A stretch of 64,000 bases of DNA from Stakelama portus (GTDB taxonomy: Bacteria > Pseudomonadota > Alphaproteobacteria > Sphingomonadales > Sphingomonadaceae). The notes beneath the pieces were generated by a model, which saw only the letters and a program-made list of their open reading frames with translations, was not told the origin of the DNA and ran no database searches. The stretch spans positions 1,098,421 to 1,162,420 of the forward strand of contig NZ_QFZL01000001.1 in assembly GCF_003171655.1 (NCBI RefSeq), read 5' to 3'. Within the stretch, counting starts at the first letter, position 1. The number at the start of each line of letters is the position of its first letter. Shown piece by piece: positions 25,725-34,211 of this stretch. Made by a program: the position numbers and the translations under genes.

Positions 25725-25793
25725 ATCACTCCGATTTGTATACCGGCGTTTCCAAAGGAGACAAAAGAGACGCCCCGCCCCACAGCAATTTCC

Positions 25794-25830
25794 AACACGC
25801 GCGGTTCGAAAATATCGAACTGCGCGTGTT
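25794..25830 (+). terminator. Large hairpin downstream of the thiolase gene
   Basis: Sixteen-base arms (25794-25809 and 25815-25830), beginning AACACGCGCGG and ending GCGCGTGTT, pair with one mismatch around the 5-base loop AAATA. Only short T stretches follow. It may end thiolase transcription, and it marks the left edge of the AT-rich HEPN patch. Confidence 0.45.
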
Positions 25831-25956
25831 TCGGTTTCTGGCGCTGCCCTTGCTGCAGCGGAGCAAGCGAAATCCTACATTTCAAGCGAGCGCTTCAGTT
25901 CAGGCAAACCTCAACCTCCTATTCATATTCTACCTGCTTAGCCTATTTACGTCTCT

Positions 25957-26815
25957 ATGAGCCGTCCTGAGGACCTTCTGCCCTACAAGGGAAGCATCAT
26001 CCACGAGATGTTTCTCCATACTGCGGACGAAAACTACATCACCGCTCGGTGGTGTTTCGAAAACTCTCTTATAACTGACTTTTTTTGGAATTCGGTTCAC
26101 GCTCTCGAAAAATACATGAAGGCTATACTGCTCTTCAATGGTCAATCAGTAAAGAATTATGGGCACAATCTTCGCGAACTATACAATTCTGTTGAATTGA
26201 TTGCTTATGATCTATTACCAAAAGATTTGCAACAGCCGAGAAATCTGAGAATTTCTGACTGGAACGATATGTCTCCCAGCAATTTTTTTGAAAATGCTAG
26301 ACAGGAACGGCAATGCGGATAATCGCTATTTGACATATGGATATGTACAACATCCATGGTATCTGCACATGGTAGATTCGATGGTGTGGACGGTGCGGCG
26401 GCTCGCGTTACCGTTAGACTCACCGATAAGTCACAATAGTCGTGATGCTGATGTACCTAGCATTCGTGAAGTTCTATGCAGGCAACCTGAATTTTCTTTT
26501 CATTTCTCTTTGCCGATAGAAAAGCTGATCCGAAAAACTGACTCTCCGAGTCGAAGGGCGCTGTTGAATAACAACTGCGCCTTTGCCCCCGATGACTATC
26601 CCCACGAACCTGGACGTAGCGGGTTCTCGGCACGGAATCCCGTTCTCTTACGGGAGATCCTCAAACCACTTCAAAGCGAAGACCCGCAACAGGCTCAGCG
26701 CGGCTATAGCATAGCTAAATGGCTTCTCGAAAACACCCAACAGTCGAAAGCAGTTAGGAATGAAATTCAAGCTGCAATGGATGCCGTTCAGAGAGCTCAA
26801 AACAAAACTCAGTAG
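25957..26815 (+). pseudogene. HEPN-domain protein gene, frameshifted at a T7 run
   Basis: Two overlapping frames, 25957-26322 and 26288-26815, read as one protein if one T is removed from the seven-T run at 26283-26289. The repaired protein is about 285 aa. The N-terminal part has the HEPN pattern, with a helix around NSVHALEKYMKAILLFNG and a later GHNLRELY, as in nucleotidyltransferase-associated HEPN proteins. The R-x4-6-H RNase motif is not seen. The C-terminal half is not recognised. The region is clearly more AT-rich than its surroundings and uses A/T-ending codons, which suggests recent horizontal acquisition. No partner nucleotidyltransferase gene is adjacent. Real decay, phase variation, slippage or an assembly error are all possible causes. 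Confidence 0.7.
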
Positions 26816-26829
26816 AACATTTTTCCAAA

Positions 26830-27318
26830 CTATTGCACCTGCTCGCCCGGATCGGTGCCCCAGAGCTTGCTTTGTTCGACATAACCGGCACGGCCACGGA
26901 CATCGAACCAGCACCATCCGCGCGCGCATCTGCTGATCCGGCCGACAACGCCGGGTTCGGCGCGGTAATTCACATGCGCATTGAAATCCGGGCGTGCGCG
27001 CATTTCGGCGATCGCGCCCACCACCATGCCGGTCCTGGTGTCGCTGAGCAGCCCGACCTGCATCCATCCCTGGGTGCCGTCCGGATCCTCGATCTTTCGC
27101 CAGTCCTGATACCGGGCGATCACGCGGATCGGCAGGTCCGCACGCCGATAGAACCAGCTTGCCGGATAGTTGCGGCCCGGCCCGGTGCGCATCCGCGCTT
27201 CGGATGCGGAGATCGACGCATAATAAGGCGGCTGCCGCTGCGCCTCGGCCTTGCCGAGACCGAGCATGAACAGTCCGAGCACCGAAACGCACGCCGCCAA
27301 CCAGCCGAAATTTCGCAT
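26830..27318 (-). CDS. Secreted SH3-domain protein
   Basis: A 162-aa exported protein with a signal peptide (MRNFGWLAACVSVLGLFMLGLGKAEA) followed by two bacterial SH3b domains: the first around residues 38-95 (SEARMRTGPGRNYP ... GWMQVGLLSD), the second around residues 96-155 (EMRARPDFNAHVNYRAEPGVVGRIS ... GWCWFDVRGRAGYVEQSKLWG). SH3b pairs commonly bind peptidoglycan or target enzymes to the wall, but no catalytic domain is attached here. It is convergent with the HEPN pseudogene and lies alone on the minus strand. GC content is normal, so the AT-rich patch stops at its 3' end. Confidence 0.85.
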   Translation of the reverse strand: MRNFGWLAACVSVLGLFMLGLGKAEAQRQPPYYASISASEARMRTGPGRNYPASWFYRRADLPIRVIARYQDWRKIEDPDGTQGWMQVGLLSDTRTGMVVGAIAEMRARPDFNAHVNYRAEPGVVGRISRCARGWCWFDVRGRAGYVEQSKLWGTDPGEQVQ

Positions 27319-27372
27319 ATTGTCCCCTGAGAGCCCTGTCGGCTCTTATCGTGACGACTCGCCGCGCTTCAA

Positions 27373-27395
27373 CCCGATATGATGCGCATATCGGG
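27373..27395. repeat. Inverted repeat downstream of the amidotransferase gene
   Basis: CCCGATAT (27373-27380) and ATATCGGG (27388-27395) are perfect 8-base arms with a 7-base loop, lying between the SH3 gene start and the amidotransferase stop. No T-run follows on either strand, so it may be an operator for the SH3 gene or a weak terminator. Confidence 0.35.
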
Positions 27396-27419
27396 ACAAT
27401 GGCCGGTTTGCAGCCCGGA

Positions 27420-28109
27420 TCAGCCGAGCGCCGTCAACCACTCCGCGATCGCCGCCGATCCGGCGGCGACGGCGCCCGCTCCCAGCCGTGCCATGTCGGC
27501 GCGCACGCCATCGGGATCGACACCGGCACCAGCGACATAGTCCCGTCCGCGATCGAGCCAGATTTCGACCTGCGCCAGCTCGCCGATCTCGCCATGAAAT
27601 TGCAGGCCGAGCAGATTGCCGCGCGAAAACGCCTGATTGGCGCAGCCTTGCGATGCGGCGAGATGCGTGGCTCCGGGCGGAATGGCAAAGGTCTCGCCAT
27701 GCCAGTGCAACACCGACGTATCGGCAAAATGGCGCAACGCGCTGGCCTGTCCCGCCGGCGTCAGCGTCAGCGGCGCAAATCCGATCTCACGCACCGGGCT
27801 CGCAGTCACCTCTGCTCCCATCGCCCGCGCCATCACCTGCCCGCCCAGACAAATGCCGAGCGTCGGCAGATCGGCAGCGCAGCGCCGGGCGACTCCTTCG
27901 ATTTCGGGCGGCATCCATGGGCAGGAATCGCCGTCATGCACGCTCATCGGACCGCCCATCAGCACCAGCAGATCGGGCGCCGACCAGTCGAAACCGGTCA
28001 GCGCCGCGGCGGCGACGCTTTCGATCGCATATCCCGCCTGATCGATCGGCGCGCGATAGGCAGCGAGCGGCTCGAAATCGATATGCTCGACGACCACACA
28101 CCGCTTCAT
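27420..28109 (-). CDS. Class I glutamine amidotransferase-like protein
   Basis: A 229-aa standalone amidotransferase (GATase class I). The oxyanion strand LLVLMGGPMSV is followed by the nucleophile elbow LGICLGGQVMARAMG with the catalytic cysteine, and the catalytic His/Glu appear in LLGLQFHGEIGE. Such standalone enzymes include GMP-synthase-like and gamma-glutamyl hydrolase-like proteins. I used the ATG at 28109 (MKRCVVVEHIDFEPL), which lies 5 bases after the stop of the upstream oxidoreductase gene; the long upstream frame overlaps that gene and is not supported. The two genes are likely one operon, though no shared pathway is evident. Confidence 0.9.
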   Translation of the reverse strand: MKRCVVVEHIDFEPLAAYRAPIDQAGYAIESVAAAALTGFDWSAPDLLVLMGGPMSVHDGDSCPWMPPEIEGVARRCAADLPTLGICLGGQVMARAMGAEVTASPVREIGFAPLTLTPAGQASALRHFADTSVLHWHGETFAIPPGATHLAASQGCANQAFSRGNLLGLQFHGEIGELAQVEIWLDRGRDYVAGAGVDPDGVRADMARLGAGAVAAGSAAIAEWLTALG

Positions 28110-28114
28110 GGCGA

Positions 28115-29518
28115 TCAGTCGCCGGTCAGGATGCGATCGACGAGCTGTTTCACCGACGGAACGAAGCCGTTCGAGTAGAACGGGTCCTTCTTGAAATTGA
28201 ACGCCGAATGGCCCGCGAACATCAGATTCTGATCGACTTCGCCGCCATGGGCGATTTCCTGAAGCGTCTTTTGAATGCAGAAGCTGCGCGGATCGGCCAG
28301 GCGGCCGGTCGAATTGGTTTCGGTGTCCGCCCAGGACGAGAACTGGCACTGGCTGAGGCAGCCCATGCAATCGGCCTGATCCTTACGGATCACTGCCTTT
28401 TCCTGTTCCCCGACGAACACCAGCGTGTTGTCGGGCGTCTTGAGCGCACTGGTATAGCCGCGGCCGAACCATTCGCGGGCGCGCAACAGGTCATTGCGCG
28501 TCACCCAGAAATTCTTGCCCTTCACCCCCACGTCGAGCTGGAAGGTGTGGTCGCCCGCTTCCTCGGTCGAATAGGGGATCTGGCGTTCCGAACGCGCTTC
28601 GAGTTCGCGCAGGAACGGATTGCGCACCGCCGAGGAATAAAAGCCGGTCGGCGAGAAACGATGGAGCAGGACGTCGCCCTCCTCCAGCGTCATCAGCTTC
28701 GCCTTCCACTGTTCGGGAATCGGGCTTTCCTTGGTCAGCAGCGGACGCGTGCCGAACTGGAATGCGATCGTGCCCAGTTCGGGATTGTCGATCCAGTTGT
28801 TCCAGTCGCGCAGATACCAGACGCCACCGGCCATCACGATCGGCACGCTGTCGGGCAATCCGCCCTCGCGCATCGTTTCGCGCAGCGCCTTTACCCGCGG
28901 ATAGGGGTCTTGCGGCTCCAGCGGATTTTCCGCGTTGGAAAGGCCGTTATGTCCCCCCGCGAGCCAGGGGTCTTCATAGACCACTGCCGCCAGCAGCTCC
29001 TGCGCCTTGCTATAGGCGCGTTTCCACAGCGCGCGAAACGCACGCGCCGAGCTGACGATCGGCAGATAGGAAACGCCGTAATGCGATGCGATCTCGCTCA
29101 GCTTGTACGGCATGCCCGCGCCGCAGGTGACGCCCGAAACCAGCCCCTTGGTCCGTTCGAGAACGCCGTGCAGCACGCGTTGCGCGCCGCCCATTTCCCA
29201 CAGCACATTGATGTTGATCGCGCCCTTGCCGCTGGCGATTTCCCAGGCGCGCTGCACCTGCTGGACCGCGCCTTCAATGGCATAGGCGATCAGCTCCTCA
29301 TGCCGTTCGCGGCGCGTGAGTGCCTTGTAAACCTGCGGCACGATCTTGCCATCGGCATCATAGCTGTCGGCATTGACTGCGGAAACCGTCCCGATGCCGC
29401 CTGCAGCGGCCCATGCGCCCGCGCTGGCATGATTGGTGGCGGCGACGCCCTTGCCGCCCTCGATCAACGGCCAGACTTCGCGGCCGTGATACTGAATGGG
29501 CGATAGACCCTTGAACAA
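28115..29518 (-). CDS. Nitronate monooxygenase-like FMN oxidoreductase
   Basis: A 467-aa member of the 2-nitropropane dioxygenase / nitronate monooxygenase TIM-barrel family. FMN-binding segments are recognisable around VSGVTCGAGMPYKL and IVMAGGVWYLRDW. The C-terminal part carries a CMGCLSQC cysteine cluster (Cys384, Cys387, Cys391), not typical of small nitronate monooxygenases and perhaps metal-binding. The start is taken as TTG at 29518, which follows GGAGG (29523-29527) by four bases; an upstream ATG at 29641 has no such site and its extension runs into the divergent tyrS region. The substrate is unknown. It heads a two-gene unit with the amidotransferase. Confidence 0.88.
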   Translation of the reverse strand: MFKGLSPIQYHGREVWPLIEGGKGVAATNHASAGAWAAAGGIGTVSAVNADSYDADGKIVPQVYKALTRRERHEELIAYAIEGAVQQVQRAWEIASGKGAININVLWEMGGAQRVLHGVLERTKGLVSGVTCGAGMPYKLSEIASHYGVSYLPIVSSARAFRALWKRAYSKAQELLAAVVYEDPWLAGGHNGLSNAENPLEPQDPYPRVKALRETMREGGLPDSVPIVMAGGVWYLRDWNNWIDNPELGTIAFQFGTRPLLTKESPIPEQWKAKLMTLEEGDVLLHRFSPTGFYSSAVRNPFLRELEARSERQIPYSTEEAGDHTFQLDVGVKGKNFWVTRNDLLRAREWFGRGYTSALKTPDNTLVFVGEQEKAVIRKDQADCMGCLSQCQFSSWADTETNSTGRLADPRSFCIQKTLQEIAHGGEVDQNLMFAGHSAFNFKKDPFYSNGFVPSVKQLVDRILTGD

Positions 29519-29688
29519 ACAAACCTCCAAAAATTTCGCGGCGATACTAGACGCTCCGTCGCCACGACGCGAGCAAATTTCCGGCCCCGCACTGCACCCG
29601 AATGACGCACGCGGCAGAACAGCTTCTGCGCGCCGCGTCAATTGCGGCTGATGACGTACGCGAAAACTGTGCTAATCGCGCCCGCGCC

Positions 29689-30918
29689 ATGACCCAATAT
29701 AAGTCCGATCTGCTCCGGCTCCTCAGCGAGCGCGGTTACATCCATCAGCTCACCGACGCCGATGCGCTCGACGCGCTCGCGGGCAAACAGGTCGTGCCCG
29801 GCTATATCGGGTTCGACGCTACGGCATCGTCGCTCCATGTCGGCAACCTCGTTTCGATCATGCTGCTGCGTCGCCTGCAACAGGCGGGGCACAAGCCGAT
29901 CGTGGTGATGGGCGGCGGCACGACCAAGGTCGGCGATCCTTCGGGCAAGGACGAAGTGCGCAAGCTGCTCGACGAAGACGGGATTGCGTCCAACATCGCC
30001 TCGATCCGCAACGCGTTCGAACGGTTTCTGACCTTTGGCGACGGCCCGACCGATGCCGTGATGGTCAATAATGCCGACTGGCTCGACCGTCTGGAATATA
30101 TCCCGTTCCTGCGCGATGTGGGTCGGCATTTCACGATCAACCGGATGCTGACCTTCGATTCGGTCAAGCTGCGGCTCGATCGCGAACAGCCGCTGACCTT
30201 CCTCGAATTCAATTACATGATCCTCCAGGCATATGATTTTCTGGAGCTTTCGCGCCGCGTCGGCTGCCGGCTCCAGATGGGCGGATCGGATCAGTGGGGC
30301 AATATCGTCAACGGTATCGAACTGACCCGCCGCATCGACGGGACCGAGCTCTATGGCATCACCACGCCGCTGATCACCAAAGCCGACGGGTCGAAGATGG
30401 GCAAGTCGGTCAACGGCGCGATCTGGCTCAACGAAGCACAATTGTCGCATTATGATTATTGGCAGTTCTGGCGGAACACCGACGATCGCGATGTCGGCAA
30501 GTTTCTGCGCCTGTTCACCGATCTGCCGCTCGAGGAAATCGCCCGGCTTGAAGCGCTGGAAGGCGCCGAGATCAACGAGGCCAAGAAAGTGCTGGCCGAC
30601 GAAGCCACGGCGCTGTGCCGTGGCCGCGACGCCGCGCAGGCGGCTGCGGAAACCGCGCGCAAGACCTTTGAAGAAGGCGCAGCCGGCGAATCCCTGCCCA
30701 GCATGGCAGTCACCGGCGCGATCGGCATCGTCGATGCGCTGGTCGGCCTGGGCCTGAGTGCTTCGAAAGGCGAAGCGCGTCGGCTGATCAAGCAGGGTGG
30801 CGCCCGCATCGACGGCGAAAAGGTTGCTGATGAAAACGTCTCGGTCGCCATATCGGATCAACCCGTCCGCGTTTCGGCCGGGAAGAAACATCATGGGCTC
30901 CTGATCCCCCAGCAATAA
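29689..30918 (+). CDS. tyrS: Tyrosyl-tRNA synthetase
   Basis: Charges tRNA-Tyr with tyrosine. The 409-aa class I synthetase carries the HIGH-type signature as HVGN (residues 50-53), the KMSKS-type signature as KMGKS (236-240), and a C-terminal S4 RNA-binding domain with [21 protein letters not shown]. The [13 protein letters not shown] and [15 protein letters not shown] segments are typical of TyrS. The ATG at 29689 ([12 protein letters not shown]) is the natural start; the frame is open upstream to 29602, but that part is not conserved in character. It is divergent from the nitronate monooxygenase-like gene. Confidence 0.97.
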   Translation: MTQYKSDLLRLLSERGYIHQLTDADALDALAGKQVVPGYIGFDATASSLHVGNLVSIMLLRRLQQAGHKPIVVMGGGTTKVGDPSGKDEVRKLLDEDGIASNIASIRNAFERFLTFGDGPTDAVMVNNADWLDRLEYIPFLRDVGRHFTINRMLTFDSVKLRLDREQPLTFLEFNYMILQAYDFLELSRRVGCRLQMGGSDQWGNIVNGIELTRRIDGTELYGITTPLITKADGSKMGKSVNGAIWLNEAQLSHYDYWQFWRNTDDRDVGKFLRLFTDLPLEEIARLEALEGAEINEAKKVLADEATALCRGRDAAQAAAETARKTFEEGAAGESLPSMAVTGAIGIVDALVGLGLSASKGEARRLIKQGGARIDGEKVADENVSVAISDQPVRVSAGKKHHGLLIPQQ

Positions 30919-31000
30919 ACCACTGTTAATCAGCTTTATTCTATACCCATTCACACCCGTGCTCTAATCGAGCAGATGTCACAGGTGAGTTTGGCGTAGT

Positions 31001-31321
31001 ATGCCGATGGCGAAACGGAACCTGGCGTTTTCCGACGTCAGAAAAGAAGATCGGGACGAGGTTCATTTTCGCGTGAAGGGCTATGGCCCGGATGCCCGGG
31101 AACTGCCGTTGCTCATCGTCAACCTTTCGCCGCACGGCATGATGGCGCGTTGCGACGAGGTGTTCGAAACAGGCGCGCGGATCCGGGTGACTTTTCCGAT
31201 CGTCGGCGTCGTCGTCAGCGAAGTACGCTGGTCGCTTGGCGGACGCATCGGCTGCCAGTTCGATTCGGCGATCGATCTGGCAAGCTATTATGAATTGCTG
31301 GCGATGATGGTCCGCCGCTGA
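31001..31321 (+). CDS. PilZ-domain protein (c-di-GMP receptor)
   Basis: A 106-aa single-domain protein. The c-di-GMP motifs appear as RKEDRDEV (an RxxxR-type N-terminal element) and NLSPHGM ([D/N]-x-S-x-x-G), followed by beta-barrel strands ARIRVTFPIVGVVVSEVRW. Small sphingomonad PilZ proteins of this type often act as flexible effectors, but the target here is unknown. Two ATGs, at 31001 and 31007, are equally possible. It lies between tyrS (same strand) and recG (convergent, 7 bases away). Confidence 0.85.
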   Translation: MPMAKRNLAFSDVRKEDRDEVHFRVKGYGPDARELPLLIVNLSPHGMMARCDEVFETGARIRVTFPIVGVVVSEVRWSLGGRIGCQFDSAIDLASYYELLAMMVRR

Positions 31322-31328
31322 CCCCGCG

Positions 31329-33392
31329 TCATCCCGAACGCAACAGGCTGACCGCCGATTCGCGTTCGAAAAGATAGAGCGCCAGCCGAGCAGCCGCGCC
31401 GCGTTCGCCCTGCAACCCGCCATCGCGATCGACCAATAACCGCGCATCGCCATTCGCGGCGGGAAGCAGTTCGGTAAGCGCTTCGGGCGTCGCCAGCCGG
31501 AACTGCATCTCCCCCGATTGCCGCGTGCCCAGCAATTCGCCCGCGCCGCGCAGCCGCAGATCCTCTTCGGCGATCCGGAACCCGTCATTGGTCTCGCGCA
31601 TCAGCGCCAGCCGCGCGCGCGATGTTTCGCTGAGCTGACCACCGCGCAGCAACAGGCAGATCGACTGCCCCCCGCCCCGCCCCACGCGTCCGCGCAGCTG
31701 GTGTAGCTGGGCCAGGCCGAAGCGATCGGCATGTTCGATCACGATCAGCCGGGCATTTGGGACGTCCACACCAACTTCGATCACCGTGGTCGCCACCAGT
31801 ACGCCCAGCTCGCCGCTGGAAAAGCGCGCCATCACTGCGTCCTTTTCGGGTCCCTTCATCCGGCCATGGACCAGCCCGACGCGATCGCCGAAGCGGCTGC
31901 GCAAAGCCTCTGCGCGGGCTTCGGCGGCGGCCATGTCGCTTTTCTCGCTTTCCTCCACCAGCGGGCACACCCAATAGGCCTGACCTCCGCCATCGAGATG
32001 CCGCCCCAGCGCGTCGACCACTTCAACCAGCCGGTCCTCCGACACCACGCGGGTTTCGATCGGTTCGCGTCCCGGCGGCATTTCGTCGAGGCGGCTGACG
32101 TCCATTTCGCCATATTGTGCAAGCGTCAGCGTGCGTGGGATCGGCGTGGCGGTCATCACCAGAAGATGCGGCGGCCGCTCGGCCTTGGCCTGAAGCAGCA
32201 TCCGCTGCGCGACGCCGAACCGATGCTGTTCGTCGACGACGACCAGCCCGAGGTCGCGATAGGTGACGCCGTCCTGAAAAATCGCGTGCGTGCCGATCAA
32301 CAGGTCGATCTCGCCCGACGCCAGCCCCATCAACGTCGCTTCGCGCGCCTTGCCCTTGTCGCGCCCGGTCAGGATCGCGATCCGGATGTCGAGCCCCGCG
32401 AGCATGCGGCTCAGCGTCTCATAATGCTGGCGTGCGAGGATTTCGGTGGGTGCCAGAAACGCCCCCTGCGTCCCCGCTTCCGCCGCGATCAGCAGCGCCA
32501 TCGCGGCAACCAGAGTCTTGCCCGATCCGACATCGCCCTGCAGCAGGCGCAGCATCGGCCGCGCCTGCTGCATATCGCCTTCGATTTCGGCGATGCTGCG
32601 CGCCTGTGCGCCGGTGGGGGCATAGGGCAGCTTCAGCGCGTCGCGCAGCCTCCCGTCGCCTTTCAGCGCCCTCCCCCGCTTCGACCGCGCTTCGCCGCGC
32701 ACCAGCAACAATGCGAGCTGGGTCGCGAAAATCTCGTCATAGGCGAGCCGCCCGCGCGCCTTTTCATCGGCGGGATCGGCATGGATGCGCGCGAGCGCCT
32801 CGTGCCAGCGCGGCCATTGCTGTTTGGCGAGCAACCCCGGCTCGATCCATTCGGGAAGCTCCGGCGCGCGTTCCAGCGCCTGTTCGACCAGCCCCGCAAT
32901 CCGCTTGGACGTCATTCCCTCGGTAAGCGGATAGATCGCCTCGCGCCCCGGCAATTCCCCGGCTTCCTGAGGCGGGCAGACGATGTCGGGATGAATGATC
33001 TGAAGTTCCTGGCCATAGGTTTCGAGCTTGCCCGACACGAACCGGGGTTCGTTCAGGGGAAAGAGCTTCTTCACCCATCCGGAATTGGCGCGAAAATAGA
33101 CGAGGCTGACATGATTTCCCGCGCCGTCCACTGCCTGCACCCGTGCCGGCGCGCGTGCACTCGTACCGATGCGATAACTGACCGGCGTCAGCGTGATCGC
33201 GACTACGCGACCGGCATCGGCAATATCGAGCTCCTCGCGCGGGATTCGGTCGATCCAGCCGGTGGGAAGGTGGAACAGAATATCGACGACGCGCGAAAGC
33301 CCAAGCCGTTCGAGCGGCTTGGCAAGCTGGTTCCCCACGCCCTTCAGGACGGTGATTTCGGCAAATAACGGATTGAGACGTTCGGGACGCAT
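31329..33392 (-). CDS. recG: ATP-dependent DNA helicase RecG
   Basis: Remodels stalled forks and Holliday junctions. The 687-aa protein has an N-terminal wedge/OB-fold domain (about residues 1-230) and two helicase lobes: Walker A LQGDVGSGKTLVA, the DEQH box VVVDEQHRFGVAQR, and motif VI HQLRGRVGRGG. The PIPRTLTLAQYG and FGLAQLHQLRG segments are RecG-specific. Length is normal. The next gene on the same strand is a small unknown gene 60 bases upstream. Confidence 0.97.
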   Translation of the reverse strand: MRPERLNPLFAEITVLKGVGNQLAKPLERLGLSRVVDILFHLPTGWIDRIPREELDIADAGRVVAITLTPVSYRIGTSARAPARVQAVDGAGNHVSLVYFRANSGWVKKLFPLNEPRFVSGKLETYGQELQIIHPDIVCPPQEAGELPGREAIYPLTEGMTSKRIAGLVEQALERAPELPEWIEPGLLAKQQWPRWHEALARIHADPADEKARGRLAYDEIFATQLALLLVRGEARSKRGRALKGDGRLRDALKLPYAPTGAQARSIAEIEGDMQQARPMLRLLQGDVGSGKTLVAAMALLIAAEAGTQGAFLAPTEILARQHYETLSRMLAGLDIRIAILTGRDKGKAREATLMGLASGEIDLLIGTHAIFQDGVTYRDLGLVVVDEQHRFGVAQRMLLQAKAERPPHLLVMTATPIPRTLTLAQYGEMDVSRLDEMPPGREPIETRVVSEDRLVEVVDALGRHLDGGGQAYWVCPLVEESEKSDMAAAEARAEALRSRFGDRVGLVHGRMKGPEKDAVMARFSSGELGVLVATTVIEVGVDVPNARLIVIEHADRFGLAQLHQLRGRVGRGGGQSICLLLRGGQLSETSRARLALMRETNDGFRIAEEDLRLRGAGELLGTRQSGEMQFRLATPEALTELLPAANGDARLLVDRDGGLQGERGAAARLALYLFERESAVSLLRSG

Positions 33393-33452
33393 GCCCCCGG
33401 ATTAGACACTCGATGCGCGTCCGCCAATCGCGCAGACGCATCGCGCGAAGGA

Positions 33453-33659
33453 TCAGCGCCGCGTCTGCGCCTCGATCGCTTCCAGAACCTCGGGCACTTT
33501 CGATCCCAGAACGATTTCGTGGGTTTCGGTAAAGGAAATGACGCTCACTTCGTCTTCCGCCATCGCAATGGTGGAAACGGCGCGCACTGCAGAGATGTTG
33601 ACGAGCAACGGCTCTCCGTTGATCGATTTCAGCATCACGAAGGTCGGCGTGTTGGTCAT
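33453..33659 (-). CDS. Small protein of unknown function next to recG
   Basis: A 68-aa protein starting MTNTPTFVMLKSINGEPLLVN and ending VPEVLEAIEAQTRR. The pattern of a short strand-rich domain (INGEPLLVNISAVRAVS, VSVISFTETHEIVLGSKV) resembles the FlbD-like small-protein fold, though similarity is modest and no flagellar gene is near. The ATG at 33659 with AGGGA before it was preferred to one at 33710. It lies 60 bases upstream of recG on the same strand. Confidence 0.65.
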   Translation of the reverse strand: MTNTPTFVMLKSINGEPLLVNISAVRAVSTIAMAEDEVSVISFTETHEIVLGSKVPEVLEAIEAQTRR

Positions 33660-33873
33660 TCCCTGGCTACCCAATGGTTGCAGCGATCGGCTTTTGCCTC
33701 CCCTCTTCATAGGCGCATTTTTCCCGAAGCGACCGAAACGGCGTCATTTTCCTGCGCCCGCCCCCTGGTCCGCAGGGGGCTAGCGCAGTGCGGCATCGCG
33801 GCCTATCTAGCCCCACAACCGCTTTTTCACCCGGCCGCGACAGCGCGTTCGGGCATATCGCTATTGGAGGCTT

Positions 33874-34140
33874 ATGGACCGCGAAACCCGCCTGAAGCGC
33901 CTGCGCTTTCGCGCCTGGCATCGCGGAACCAAGGAAGCCGACCTGATGATCGGCGGCTTTTTCGACCGGCGCCATGCCGAATGGAACGATGAAGACATCG
34001 CCTGGTTCGAAACCTTCCTTGAGGAACAGGATGTCGACATCATGGCATGGGCGCTGGGCGTACAGCCGGTGCCGATCCGCTATGCCGGACCGATGATGGC
34101 GAGCCTGAAAAACGTCAACTACGTCCCGATCGCGGAATAG
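33874..34140 (+). CDS. sdhE: Succinate dehydrogenase flavinylation factor SdhE
   Basis: A small protein that promotes covalent FAD attachment to SdhA (and FrdA). The 88-aa chain begins MDRETRLKRLRFRAWHRGTKEADLMIGGF; the conserved RG pair (HRGTKE) and the E/D-rich second half (WFETFLEEQDVDIMAWALG) match the SdhE/YgfY family. GGAGG precedes the ATG. It lies just before mfd with a 71-base gap, a common gene order in alphaproteobacteria. Confidence 0.92.
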   Translation: MDRETRLKRLRFRAWHRGTKEADLMIGGFFDRRHAEWNDEDIAWFETFLEEQDVDIMAWALGVQPVPIRYAGPMMASLKNVNYVPIAE

Positions 34141-34211
34141 CCCTTTCGCCCCGTATGAAACGACATTGCTTCGCCGGCCTCGGCATCAAAGGCTGACGAA
34201 GCGGAGCCACG

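Noticed and set aside
25454..25960. Plus-strand frame from the thiolase into the AT-rich patch
   Set aside because: Overlaps the thiolase out of frame and passes through the hairpin; not a gene fusion.
27488..29506. 672-codon plus-strand frame opposite the amidotransferase and nitronate monooxygenase-like genes
   Set aside because: Crosses two well-supported genes on the other strand and has no domain.
31731..33368. 545-codon plus-strand frame opposite recG
   Set aside because: Shadow of recG; recG motifs are complete on the minus strand.
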